Shown: positions 19,301-29,089 of the stretch, one piece after another | Layout of the letters: each line of letters starts with the position of its first letter | How positions within the stretch are numbered: position 1 is the stretch's first letter | Source of the DNA: CAYUIV01 sp964444925 | GTDB taxonomy: Bacteria; Pseudomonadota; Gammaproteobacteria; Diplorickettsiales; Diplorickettsiaceae | Assembly (NCBI GenBank): GCA_964444925.1 | Contig: CAYUIV010000001.1 | Span: forward strand, 132,183-196,182 | Direction: 5' to 3' | DNA: 64,000 nucleotides | The notes under the pieces: model-generated | The model's database searches: none | What the model was told of the DNA's origin: nothing | The model's input: only the letters and a program-made list of their open reading frames with translations | Position numbers and translations under genes: made by a program

Positions 19301-20677
19301 ATGTATCGTCAAGCAAACGAAAAAGTTTTTGGATAACTTGTTTAAGTTAAATTTTCTCATAATATTTTTATCACACACAGCAAATAATTTCTGTGCCGAA
19401 AAAACTACTGTAGTTTTACCCATCATATCTAGTATCCAATTAAGTAATTTTATAGATATTAAGGGTCTAGTTGGTCTAAGATGGGATAAATTGGATCATT
19501 CCGTTAGTTTGATGTCTTTTTATTTTTTTGAAAGCACTACGAACAAATTCAAGTTACTGATGCAAGGTGCGGGTTACCGTTTCATGAATCAAAAAAAAGG
19601 ATTTATTCTTGGCATGCATTTTTTTGTAAAAAAAATCTTTGCAGTTTAGGATTTGAGTATTTAATGCCTTCAATACAAACGACTTGTCAATTTCAAACTG
19701 ATTTGATTTTTGAGATGAGAGAAGAGTGGGCTTATACAGGTAAGGGTAAGGGCGTCACTCTTCAAACAATTTTTAGCACGAAATCAAATATCGATATCCA
19801 CACTCTATTGCATTTTAGGCGAGATCAATTTACTTTTGATCATACTTTGCATTACGTGACTCTTACTACTTCCCGCGGGTTTATCTATCAAGGGTGCTTT
19901 TCGCTTGGTGCAAGCTATGCATTTTCTAATATGTCTTGGCTGCGTCACTCAAAAATTTATGGGGATTTTACCTACAGTACATTACAAGGCCCTAGTATCA
20001 ATTTCAAATACCTCCTGCAATTTGCTGTACCAGGAAACACTATGCTATTACAAAGAATGCATCAACCCGTTTACTATACCTCAATTGAGGTCCCCGCATT
20101 AAATAAGCAAACTATGGCAACTGCAATAATGCAGGCAGACAATTTAGAGAAACAAAATGCTTCTTTACCCGTCCGAAACGTAGTAATGGATAATGTTAAT
20201 ACGTTAAAGAAAATTTACGACCATGACAAACTGCCATTTTCTCCAGAAATTGCTGAACAAGCGGCTTATCTTTTTTGGACCATGTCACCTAAAGATAAAA
20301 ATGCATTATTGCAGTCAATATTTATCCTACCACAATTTAATCGAGTATCAGAAAAATTATTACCTGCAGAAATAAGAATGCAAATTTATAAAAACTTTAT
20401 TCCAACGCATGGAATCAAATTTACTGCCGATGGTTTAAGTACCCAACCATTTACTCTGACCGTTAAAAACCAAACCCAGCATTATGCATATATGGAAGAG
20501 CTATTAGTACATATTGGGAAAATTCATAATAAAAAAAATTATAGTTCCAAAGAAAAAAAACTAATAGCCCTTTTAAATAAACCTGTACAGTGTAAAAGAA
20601 TTTTACAAGGTATTGAGCGAGAATTATTTACAGGACGACCTGAAAGAATCTATCAGATTCTCCGTCTTGAAAAATGA
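19301..20677 (+). pseudogene. Exported-protein paralog, copy A (two homopolymer frameshifts)
   Basis: First of four tandem copies of an unrecognised exported-protein family. Read from the ATG at 19301, the frame gives MYRQANEKVF and hits a stop. Dropping one T from the five-T run at 19326-19330 restores NEKVLDNLF, matching NEKVLKYYF of copy C and continuing into a hydrophobic signal segment. A second break occurs at the eight-A run 19628-19635: one more A restores VKKNLCSLGFEYLMP, matching VKDLNLVALGIEYFTP in copy C. After that the frame is open to 20677 and ends ERIYQILRLEK, like the ends of the intact copies. The rest aligns throughout, so only two single-base changes separate it from an intact gene. 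Sequencing error or transcriptional slippage could also explain the breaks. Confidence 0.7.
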
Positions 20678-20789
20678 CTTGAAAGCTCAACAAATAATTA
20701 GAATATAAAAATGCCATTTTTTCTTTTGAAGTAGCACATGCTTTATAAAAAAATTGCACAACAATGATTTCTTGAAACGCGCCGGTTCA

Positions 20790-21988
20790 ATATACAGTAT
20801 CCTGGGCGCACATATCACAAATGAGCGCAAACTTTTTTTATCATAGGATAGCATACGATTTTAGGGATGCATAAAATCTTTGATTTAGATCAAATCATAT
20901 TGGCTTTTAAACTAGAATATTTTATACCTTTTAATACAGGAGATTCAGATCACTATGTTGACACTGTATATTTTCCATATCAACTATAACCGGTATCGAG
21001 GTAGCAGTCGATATAAGAAGACTATAGATATCACGCTATGTACAGTTTTTAGCAGTAACTCAGCACTTAATGTATACACGATATTGTACTGTAAGCATAG
21101 TGCTTTTGACTTTTGGATGAAAACGATTCGTAGTATATGAGAAGATTTTAGTTATCAGCCCAGCAGTATTCACAAAGACATAGTCTATCAATATCACACT
21201 TAAGGTGATTACAAGGGCTATGTTTATCAATCAGGCATTCTACTTGGTGCCAACTGTACTTTGTTTGAGAAACAGAGGTTTCCAATCAATGTCCTATGAA
21301 GGTTTTGCGTCCAATACGCTGCAAGGCTGTGGTATAAAATTTGCACGATCTTTACAACTGACTACCTCTACGTCTAGTGCACTGATGCAAAAAACGTATC
21401 AACCTATTTATATTGCGTTCATCAAAACGAATATATGAGATACTAAAACAATACACAAAGAAGTAAAAAAAGCAGAAAACGTAGCAATACAAAGTGCTTC
21501 TTTACGCATTCGAACGGTGGTAACTACAAAGATCGATATATTAAAAAAGATGCACGACAACTATTCATTTTCTTGAAAAATTGCAGAACAAAAGGCTTAC
21601 TTGTTCTAGACTATGTCCTCTGAAAATAAGAAAGTGCTGTGTCATACCGTATTAAGAATACATCTGTTTACTGCAACATCTCAAAAATTATTACCTGTCG
21701 AGATCAAAACAAATATTTACCAATACTGTGTTTCCTACCAAGCAAATAAATTTATTCAACAAGGTGTAAATATTCAATCTTTTTATCTAACACAGGCAAG
21801 TGATACTGGGCATTATGCATAATACTTCAACAACCTTTACCTATTTTGTATGCACTGAATAAGAAAAACAACTTTTCGCCTTTTTAAATACTACTTTTAT
21901 TTATACAGATATTTTTAAAACTGCTCGTAGCAAGAGACAGATTATATTATAGGAAAAAACCTACCATTTGTTTCATCTTGAATCCTAA
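20790..21988 (+). pseudogene. Exported-protein paralog, copy B (decayed remnant)
   Basis: Fragments matching the intact copies appear in order but in different frames and with internal stops. SILGAH (about 20797) corresponds to FILGSH; KIFDLDQIILAFKLEYFIPF (from 20873) corresponds to the LFVKDLNLVALGIEYFTP region; ALNVYTILYCKHSAFDF (about 21064) corresponds to the ALDVHTILYHQYSHFNF region; VYQSGILLGANCTLFEKQRF, LPVEIKTNIYQYC and finally KTYHLFHLES with a stop at 21986-21988 follow. The signal-peptide end is no longer recognisable and the 5' limit is approximate. This is an old pseudogene, more decayed than copy A. Confidence 0.8.
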
Positions 21989-22484
21989 TTGGATCATTTA
22001 AAAGTGCTATTGAGTAAGGCATATCGATCTCATACAAATATTTGAGTCGCTATTAAAAATCTATTTTCAAATTCGACTAGGCAGCTCGCTTTATCTATTA
22101 CACGTTTTGCGAGCTCTCATACCGTGCTTCCGGTGTATCTTCTCAACGTGAGGGTCTTACTCATCATTTTTATTTTATTTAAGAAAATAGCTTGATGGAT
22201 CACTTTATCTTTTTAATCAGGTAAACATACCTTTTTCATTGCAAACACAACGTTTACAAATCAGCAACACCCCTATTAGTCTTTACACCTCTACTGTTTT
22301 CATGGTATTCAATTAGTAATACAGTAAATATAAAATGCACTGTTAAAAAACGACATGTATCGGTACATAATAACTTTAGGATTAGACGTAGTTGTATTTT
22401 GAAAAATAGATGCTAACACACTCTTATCGTTAACCAGGTTTATTAAACTGTATTCTTTATTGGAATCAATGGATTGAGTTTGAA
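21989..22484. other. Intergenic region upstream of copy C
   Basis: About 500 bases without an open frame of note on either strand. No tRNA-like fold, terminator with a T-run, or convincing -35/-10 pair was found by eye. It may hold the promoter of copy C and sequence left over from duplication of the array unit. Confidence 0.5.
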
Positions 22485-23990
22485 ATGAATGAAAAAGTTT
22501 TAAAGTACTATTTTACTTTATGTTTTTTAACTGCATTTTCATTACATGCAAACAGTAGCTCGTATCTTGAAAAAACACCCATCAAAAGTATTCAAGTGTC
22601 AAGCGATATATTCCACCCACTTCTAAAAATAACTGGTCTTGCAGGTGGAACGTGGAATAACAAAAGGAATACATTTGGTATCATGCCTTTTTATTGTTTT
22701 CAAATCATACAACGCGCTCAACAAGATTTTTTTTCAGGACAAAGTCTTGGTTTGCGTTTCATAAATAAGCGCAACAATTTTATACTGGGGTCACATTTAT
22801 TGTTCGTCAAAGACTTAAATCTAGTTGCGCTTGGAATAGAGTATTTTACTCCCTTATCGCAAACAATTTTGCATTTTCATACCGATACTATTTTTTTAAA
22901 CGATCAAAGAAAAAAAGATACTGTTGCCGGTACTGTAGTGCTCTCAGATAATCTTGACCCTTCGGGTCAATATAAACTTGAGCGCTTGGGTGAAGTGGAG
23001 TACAACAACAAAAGTGGTGTTAGATTACGAACCATTTTTAGTATGTATCCTGCACTTGATGTACACACGATATTGTATCATCAATACAGTCATTTTAATT
23101 TTAAAATGGATTCATACCGTATTTATCAGGGTATCAACATACGTGACCACAAATATGAACCCCTTACCGAGAATTATAGTGGTTATCTTTATCAATCTGG
23201 CATGGTGTTTGGCCTTAGTTATAAATTGTTTGAAAAAGCTCAGTTTACAACAAAGCTATACGGGGGATTGACCTATGACACGCTGCAAGGCTGGCATATG
23301 CAATTTGAATTATCTCTACAACACACGATACCTGTGCGCAATAAGCTAATACAAAAAATGTATCAACCGATTCAATATACGACGCCTATTTATCCAACAT
23401 CAGTTGAAATGGGCATATTAGAAGTTGACGCGATGCAAGCGGCAGTACAACAGGTTGAAGATAAAGCAATCCAAAACGCCTCTTTTCCCGCACGAAACAT
23501 GATAAGGAATAATGTGAATACATTAGAAAAGATGTATGACAAACATTCATTTTCTCCAGAAATTGCAGAACAAAGTGCTTATTTATTTTGGATGATGTCG
23601 CCTGAAAATAAAAAAGCGCTATGTGATACTGCGTCTAAAGCACAACAATTTACTGAAACTTCAAAAAAACCTTTACCTATAGAAATAAGAACAAAAATTT
23701 ACAAAGGTTGTCTTCCAGATGAAGGATACAAATTTATTCGACAGGGTTTAGATGTACAACCTTTTAATTTAACCAAGACAAATCGTAATCAACACTACGA
23801 GTATATAGACAATCTTTTAACATACATTTTACGAGTGCGCGATAAAAAACATCAGAACACGCAAGAAAAACAACTTTGTGCACTTTTAAACACCTCTTTT
23901 ACCTGTGAAGATATTATCGAGAATATCGTACAAGAAATACCGAATATACGAACTCAGAAAATCTACCATCTGTTTCGTCTTGAGACGTAA
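22485..23990 (+). CDS. Exported-protein paralog, copy C (intact, unknown function)
   Basis: A 501-residue protein I do not recognise. It has a signal peptide (MNEKVLKYYFTLCFLTAFS, cleavage probably after LHA), a middle part of about 290 residues rich in alternating aromatic and polar strands (for example GLRFINKRNNFILGSHLLFV and LDVHTILYHQYSHFNFKM) that suggests an outer-membrane beta barrel, then a helical C-terminal module of about 150 residues with ALCDTASKAQQF and LPIEIRTKIYKGC. The strand pattern recalls inverse-autotransporter (invasin/intimin) barrels, but that is only an impression. Copies A, B and D share the whole layout. Start ATG 22485. No operon partner besides the array itself. 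Confidence 0.8.
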   Translation: MNEKVLKYYFTLCFLTAFSLHANSSSYLEKTPIKSIQVSSDIFHPLLKITGLAGGTWNNKRNTFGIMPFYCFQIIQRAQQDFFSGQSLGLRFINKRNNFILGSHLLFVKDLNLVALGIEYFTPLSQTILHFHTDTIFLNDQRKKDTVAGTVVLSDNLDPSGQYKLERLGEVEYNNKSGVRLRTIFSMYPALDVHTILYHQYSHFNFKMDSYRIYQGINIRDHKYEPLTENYSGYLYQSGMVFGLSYKLFEKAQFTTKLYGGLTYDTLQGWHMQFELSLQHTIPVRNKLIQKMYQPIQYTTPIYPTSVEMGILEVDAMQAAVQQVEDKAIQNASFPARNMIRNNVNTLEKMYDKHSFSPEIAEQSAYLFWMMSPENKKALCDTASKAQQFTETSKKPLPIEIRTKIYKGCLPDEGYKFIRQGLDVQPFNLTKTNRNQHYEYIDNLLTYILRVRDKKHQNTQEKQLCALLNTSFTCEDIIENIVQEIPNIRTQKIYHLFRLET

Positions 23991-24233
23991 TCAAATCACC
24001 TAAAAATATATCCGTGCAATACAAATTTTTAAGTAAGGGTTTATTTTTAAAGATAGTATGTACCAAAAAATGAAAAGTCATTTTTTATTAGACACGTTTG
24101 TCGGGTATACAAAAGCATTGTTTGATAAAATGGCAGAGGTTCTAGATCGAAATGTATGTGCTGATTTACCTTATTTAATAGTAAAGCTAATTTACCTCGC
24201 CTTATCTTTACTAAGATCAAAAAATTCAAGCAA

Positions 24234-25751
24234 ATGAAAAAAATTTTAAAGTGCTGTCTTGCTTTATATTTTTCAACTACATTTCTATTACATGCAGAGA
24301 GTAAATCATACTTTACAAGAATTCCTATAGATAGTGTGACAATTTCAAGCAATTCATTACATCCTTCCTTTAGAACAACCGGTCTTACAGGTATGGTGTG
24401 GTATGACAAACAGAATATATTCAGTGTCATGCCTTTTTATTGTTTGCAAATCATGCAACGCGCAAACCAAAATTTTTTTCTAGGGCAAGGTCTTGGTTTG
24501 CGTTTCATGAATAAAAACAAAGGTTTTATCCTAGGATCACATTTATTGTTCGTCAAGGACTTAAATGTACTTGCGCTCGGCGTAGAATATTGCACTCCAC
24601 TCACTCAAATAATTTTGCATTTTCATAGCGATACGATTTCTTTCAACGACAAAAGAAAAAAAGATCTTGTTGTCAATGCTCTAGGCTTCTCACGTAACTT
24701 TTTTCATGACCGATACGCATCTGATGAACGGTTCAAACATAACTATTTTGGTGCAGTAGAATATTATTACCACAGGGGTGTCAGGCTACAAACTATTTGG
24801 AGTATTCATCCAGTTATTGACGTGCACATGGTACTGCATTGTCAATATAGTCACTTTAACTTTCAGATGAATGCGTACCGTAGTTATGCTCATAGTCGAG
24901 GTATTTACAAAGATAACTATGCCTTCGATAATTATGGTGGTTATCTTTACCAATCTGGTGTAACCGTTGGTATCAACTATAAACTACTTGAAAGGACTGA
25001 TTGCACATCAAAATTGTATGGGGAATTTATTTATGACACATTAAAAGGCTATCGCATGAGATTTGAATTATCTCTACAATACATTACTGCGCCTACACGC
25101 GATACACTGCTAAGAAAAATGTATCAACCTATCCACTACATAGGTCCTATCTATCCCACCTCAATTGAAATGGGTAGCATCAGTACTCAGGTGATGCAAG
25201 AGGCAGTAGAACAAGCGCAAAATACAGAAGTACGAAATGCTTCTTTATATATTCGAAATATGGTGGCTGATAATGTGAATACATTAGAAAAAATGTACGG
25301 TAAACATTCATTTTCTGCAAAAATTGCTGAACAAAGTGCTTATTTATTTTGGGCGATGCCCCCTAAAAATAAGCAAGCCTTATGTGACACTGTGTCAAAA
25401 ATGCAACAATTTACTAAAACTTCAGGAAAATCATTACCTATAGAAATAAGAACAAACATTTATAAAGACTGTATTTCACATCAAGGACATAAATTTATTC
25501 AACAAGGTTTGAATACCCAACAGTTTAATCTAACCAAGAAAAATCGTGATCAGCATTACGAATACATTAACAATCTGATAGAACACATTTTACAAGTATG
25601 TCATAAAAAGTGTCAAAACACGCACGAAAAACAACTTTGTATCTCTTTAGACACTGCCTTTAGTTGCCAAGATATTCTTGACACTGCTCGATTCAAACGA
25701 CGGATCATAGGAAGAGAAAAAACCTATCATCTGTTTCATCTTGATACGTGA
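24234..25751 (+). CDS. Exported-protein paralog, copy D (intact, unknown function)
   Basis: The second intact member, 505 residues, collinear with copy C. The signal peptide is MKKILKCCLALYFSTTFLLHA, cleaved before ESKS. The barrel-like part includes GLRFMNKNKGFILGSHLLFV, nearly identical to copy C, while loop segments between strands differ most (for example the insertion around SRGIYKDNYAFDNYGG), as expected for surface-exposed loops. The C-terminal helical module again carries LPIEIRTNIYKDC and ends KTYHLFHLDT. A 243-base gap separates it from copy C. The pattern of conserved strands and variable loops suggests a surface protein family diversified by duplication (inference). Confidence 0.8.
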   Translation: MKKILKCCLALYFSTTFLLHAESKSYFTRIPIDSVTISSNSLHPSFRTTGLTGMVWYDKQNIFSVMPFYCLQIMQRANQNFFLGQGLGLRFMNKNKGFILGSHLLFVKDLNVLALGVEYCTPLTQIILHFHSDTISFNDKRKKDLVVNALGFSRNFFHDRYASDERFKHNYFGAVEYYYHRGVRLQTIWSIHPVIDVHMVLHCQYSHFNFQMNAYRSYAHSRGIYKDNYAFDNYGGYLYQSGVTVGINYKLLERTDCTSKLYGEFIYDTLKGYRMRFELSLQYITAPTRDTLLRKMYQPIHYIGPIYPTSIEMGSISTQVMQEAVEQAQNTEVRNASLYIRNMVADNVNTLEKMYGKHSFSAKIAEQSAYLFWAMPPKNKQALCDTVSKMQQFTKTSGKSLPIEIRTNIYKDCISHQGHKFIQQGLNTQQFNLTKKNRDQHYEYINNLIEHILQVCHKKCQNTHEKQLCISLDTAFSCQDILDTARFKRRIIGREKTYHLFHLDT

Positions 25752-25988
25752 TCAAATCACATCAAAAGATTGATTAATATATTCGCGTAACATGAACTTT
25801 TAAGCAGTGATTGACTTCCAAAAGCCTCATAGGCACAAAAGAATAAAAGGCTATTGTTGTGTGCTTGACCAGGCTACTTGAAATCTATTGAGTGTTTTGT
25901 TGAGCAAGACACCTAGCTTATGTTGTATCTCTTCGAGGTTGAAGCTATACTGATAATTTTTTATTTTAACGGGTGTTCATTCTTTCAT

Positions 25989-27794
25989 ATGAAATTTGAT
26001 AAAAATATTTTCTCTACTTTGACTCGACAAAGATATTTCAACCGAGTATTGCGTCCTTTTTATCAGATAGATACACGCTTTTTATTCCAAGAACAGTCTT
26101 TGCAAATCAGCTGCGCAATTGCCTTCATGATGAGTATTTTGTATGTTGGTTACCTTTTCCCGTTTAAATTTTTATCTGGTTATGGAGGATTTTTTGAGCG
26201 CGAGGAAGTATTAATGAGTCTTTCAGGCTGGTGGAGCTTCAAAAAAACAGCATGGCAATTTCCTTTATTAAAAACAACGTTGCTTAATTCTCCACAAGGT
26301 GCGCATATTGCTTTTACTAACAGTATTCCACTCGTTGCACTACTATTAAAGCCATTTAAAGCATTTTTGTCTCACTCTTTCCACTACTTTGGTGCTTGGT
26401 TTGGGATAGCTTATGTATTACAGGCTGTCAGCAGCGTTCTTTTAGTCAGAGCTTTTAAACAACGTAGTACCATCGCGATTATTGCTGCAAGTTCGATGTC
26501 TTTAATGATGCCTGCATTTCTTAATCAACTTGACAACGTTGCCTTAACGACGCACGGATATATTTTATTAGGATTTACTTTATATTTCTCAGGATTTGAG
26601 AATCCACGACGGTTTAATATTACAACGATCTATTTTACAGGATTATCTTTTCTTGCATTGCTGACACACCCTTACCTATTCTTTATGGTAAGTGCAATTT
26701 ATCTGGCATTCCTCATTGACCATGCCCTGCAATTTGCACATTTTAAACATTTTCGAGAGGAAATAGAACGCAGTGCCATCGCACTATTTAAAACTATTCT
26801 TGTCCTTGCTTTCACGGCAGCCGTGTGTGGTTATTTCAGTCATAAAATACGTACGGCAGGTTATAGTTATTACTCAATGAATTTGTTTTCACCTTTTCAA
26901 GGTGGGAAGTTTTTTTATCGCGCTATCGATGCAACGGGTGGCCAACATAGAGGTTATAATTATCTTGGCTTGGGAACTATCTTTTCCCTATTATTTATTC
27001 CTATTACGCAAAGGCAATGGATGCTCAATTTATTTAAACGCTATCGTGCATTAACGGTCATCTTATTTTGTTTATTTGTTTTCTCAATTTCAAATCGAAT
27101 TTTTTATGGTTCAACAAAACTCGTTCACTATAATGTTATCTATCCTTTTAGTATATTGACTGAAACCTTGCGTTCCAGTGGAAGAATGTTTTGGCCTGTC
27201 GGATACCTCTTGATGTTAATTGGTTTGACAAGCGCGCTACGTTTTCAACAAAATAAGAAGGTTAACGTTTTAATTGTACTCCTTATCTTAGGACTACAGT
27301 TTTATGATACCTCTTCTCAGCGCAAACGTCTCTACTTCTCTACTCGTCAAGCCTCTAGAATACAACCCAGTTGGCATCGACTTTTAAGAGCTGTGTCAGT
27401 TGTCAATGTTTATCCAGGATATGAATGTGGAGTTGTCAAAAACCGACGAGAACATAATAAAAATATTTTGTTTTTTCAGGCACTTGCTGCACGCTATGGA
27501 CGTTCAATTAACACTGCCTGTGTAGCACGTACGAAACCAAACTGTATAGTCAAGCATGCTATTTTCAATAAACCATTAATAAAAGGACAATTGTATGTGG
27601 TTACACGGTCAAGTACGAATCTACCTTATCATGTATCCAATGCAATGCAGCGGGGGTGGTGTCGTAAAACAGAACAAGGAATTGTTTGCGTCGCAAACAC
27701 TAACCAAAGGTGGTGGTCTAATAAAGTACCTCCTCAGCCTCTTGCAAGAGGTAAAAGGCACGGTAATTGGTTCCAGCGTTTACGACAACGTTAA
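25989..27794 (+). CDS. Multi-pass membrane protein resembling DUF6311 glycosyltransferase-like proteins
   Basis: The protein (about 601 residues from the ATG at 25989; an upstream in-frame ATG at 25920 would add 23) has some ten hydrophobic helices between residues about 55 and 440 and a soluble basic C-terminus of about 160 residues. Segments such as WQFPLL, FTNSIPLVALLLKPF and FHYFGAWFGIAYVLQ follow the pattern I remember for DUF6311 proteins, which are related to GT-C type polyprenyl-linked sugar transferases. If so it would act on cell-surface glycans. An early charged pair E-R-E-E after the first helix could be the catalytic-type acidic site. It converges on hda with a 15-base gap. Function not established. 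Confidence 0.5.
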   Translation: MKFDKNIFSTLTRQRYFNRVLRPFYQIDTRFLFQEQSLQISCAIAFMMSILYVGYLFPFKFLSGYGGFFEREEVLMSLSGWWSFKKTAWQFPLLKTTLLNSPQGAHIAFTNSIPLVALLLKPFKAFLSHSFHYFGAWFGIAYVLQAVSSVLLVRAFKQRSTIAIIAASSMSLMMPAFLNQLDNVALTTHGYILLGFTLYFSGFENPRRFNITTIYFTGLSFLALLTHPYLFFMVSAIYLAFLIDHALQFAHFKHFREEIERSAIALFKTILVLAFTAAVCGYFSHKIRTAGYSYYSMNLFSPFQGGKFFYRAIDATGGQHRGYNYLGLGTIFSLLFIPITQRQWMLNLFKRYRALTVILFCLFVFSISNRIFYGSTKLVHYNVIYPFSILTETLRSSGRMFWPVGYLLMLIGLTSALRFQQNKKVNVLIVLLILGLQFYDTSSQRKRLYFSTRQASRIQPSWHRLLRAVSVVNVYPGYECGVVKNRREHNKNILFFQALAARYGRSINTACVARTKPNCIVKHAIFNKPLIKGQLYVVTRSSTNLPYHVSNAMQRGWCRKTEQGIVCVANTNQRWWSNKVPPQPLARGKRHGNWFQRLRQR

Positions 27795-27809
27795 TAAAAT
27801 CTGTATAGA

Positions 27810-28532
27810 CTATAAATTTAAAATTTCTTTCAGGAAAGGAATAGTTAATTTACGTTGATAGCGTAAAGAAGAATAGTCAAGTGTTTCCAATGCACTAAAT
27901 AAAGCTTTAGCATCTCTTGCCCATCGAGAAAGTAAAAATTTTGCAGAGGTTTCGGGCAAAATAAACCCTTTTAATCTTGCGCGTCGCTGCAATGCAGCGA
28001 CTTTATTGATATCATCGAGTGCATGTACTTGAAAGATTAATCCATTATTCAATCTAGAGACTAAATCAGGTAGTTTATATTTTAAGTGATTAGGTACTTG
28101 ATGTGCACAGAAAACTAAGGCAGCCTTTTTTGCAATAAGATCATTGTACATATGTAACAAAGACTCTTCCCATTTTAGCTGACCTGCAATACTGTCTAAT
28201 TCATCTACACATACGAATTGATATTTTGTAAGATATCTTAAACTTTTGACAGTGTACTTCTGTTGAAACGTTTTAAGCGCAATACGCACTGCCTTCATTT
28301 TTTGAAAACGCGCTTCGTGGTAACAAGCTTCTAACAAATGACTGCAGCCTACTCCTTGCACTCCCCAAATATAAATGGGGTTTTCAAACGTTTTATTGTT
28401 AATAAATTGTTGTAAACATTTGAGTAAAATTGTATTAGAGGTTGAGTAAAAATTTGCAAATGTTTTTTTTTCTATTTGATGAAAAGGAAGAGGAATTTGT
28501 CCTAAAAAAATTTTTTTATCGTGTATTGGCAT
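27810..28532 (-). CDS. hda: DnaA regulatory inactivator Hda
   Basis: Hda is an AAA+ DnaA paralog that, with the DNA-loaded sliding clamp, promotes hydrolysis of DnaA-ATP and so limits re-initiation. The 240-residue product from the ATG at 28532 carries the clamp-binding motif QIPLPF at residues 12-17, a degenerate P-loop (GVQGVGCSHLLEA, with Cys where DnaA has Lys, and Hda typically Arg), CVDELDS as Walker B and a C-terminal lid with ALQRRARLKGF. Length is typical for Hda, and the DnaA DNA-binding domain is absent. It overlaps the pgsA end by 17 bases. Confidence 0.88.
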   Translation of the reverse strand: MPIHDKKIFLGQIPLPFHQIEKKTFANFYSTSNTILLKCLQQFINNKTFENPIYIWGVQGVGCSHLLEACYHEARFQKMKAVRIALKTFQQKYTVKSLRYLTKYQFVCVDELDSIAGQLKWEESLLHMYNDLIAKKAALVFCAHQVPNHLKYKLPDLVSRLNNGLIFQVHALDDINKVAALQRRARLKGFILPETSAKFLLSRWARDAKALFSALETLDYSSLRYQRKLTIPFLKEILNL

Positions 28533-29076
28533 GATATAAAAAACTTTGGGCCCAAAACAAACCATATTCTATTAAACTGATTAAATTTGTGGCTATCATT
28601 CCGAGTGCAACAATTTGAATACTGCGATAAGGCAATGACCAAGTATCTAACCGAAGGAGTAGAAGAAATACAAATAGCACTTGTAAAGCCATATTTAGTT
28701 TACTGATAAAAATAGGCTTATAAGTAATGGGTCCTAACCACAGAGAATAAATAATAATTCCAATAATAATAAGTAAATCTCTGCCAATGACGATAATCGC
28801 TAGCCACTTTGGTATATGCGAAAGATAACTTAATGTTGTAAACGTACCAAACATCAATAGTTTATCTGCAAGCGGGTCTAATAATGCGCCAAGCCTTGTT
28901 GTACAGTGATATCGGCGTGCTATAGCACCATCTAATCCATCACTTATTCCTGCAAGTGTAAATACCAATAGTGCTCCTTGGTATTGGTTAGATAAAATAT
29001 ACAGTATTACAGGATAGGTCAAGAAGATACGTAACGCCGTAATACAATTCGGTAGGTATGGTAGAAAAGTACGCAT
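28516..29076 (-). CDS. pgsA: CDP-diacylglycerol--glycerol-3-phosphate 3-phosphatidyltransferase
   Basis: PgsA makes phosphatidylglycerophosphate, the precursor of phosphatidylglycerol; PgpA at 2 kb performs the next step. The protein has the full CDP-alcohol phosphotransferase motif D-x2-DG-x2-AR-x8-G-x3-D-x3-D, read as SDGLDGAIARR then LGALLDPLADK, plus about five membrane helices. The frame is open to GTG 29103, which would overlap obgE; the ATG at 29076 (MRTFLPYLPNCITALR) is the better start, giving 186 residues like E. coli PgsA (182). It lies between obgE and hda in a tight leftward run. Confidence 0.92.
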   Translation of the reverse strand: MRTFLPYLPNCITALRIFLTYPVILYILSNQYQGALLVFTLAGISDGLDGAIARRYHCTTRLGALLDPLADKLLMFGTFTTLSYLSHIPKWLAIIVIGRDLLIIIGIIIYSLWLGPITYKPIFISKLNMALQVLFVFLLLLRLDTWSLPYRSIQIVALGMIATNLISLIEYGLFWAQSFLYHANTR

Positions 29077-29089
29077 ACGTTTTAATGAG

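Noticed and set aside
24047..24430. Minus-strand frame of 127 codons across the start of copy D
   Set aside because: It overlaps the signal peptide and barrel region of an intact paralog, is unlike any protein and has no counterpart over copy C.
22485..25751. Naming copies C and D as inverse autotransporters (invasin/intimin)
   Set aside because: Strand patterns are suggestive, but no LysM domain or passenger Ig repeats are present and the C-terminal module is different; kept as unknown.
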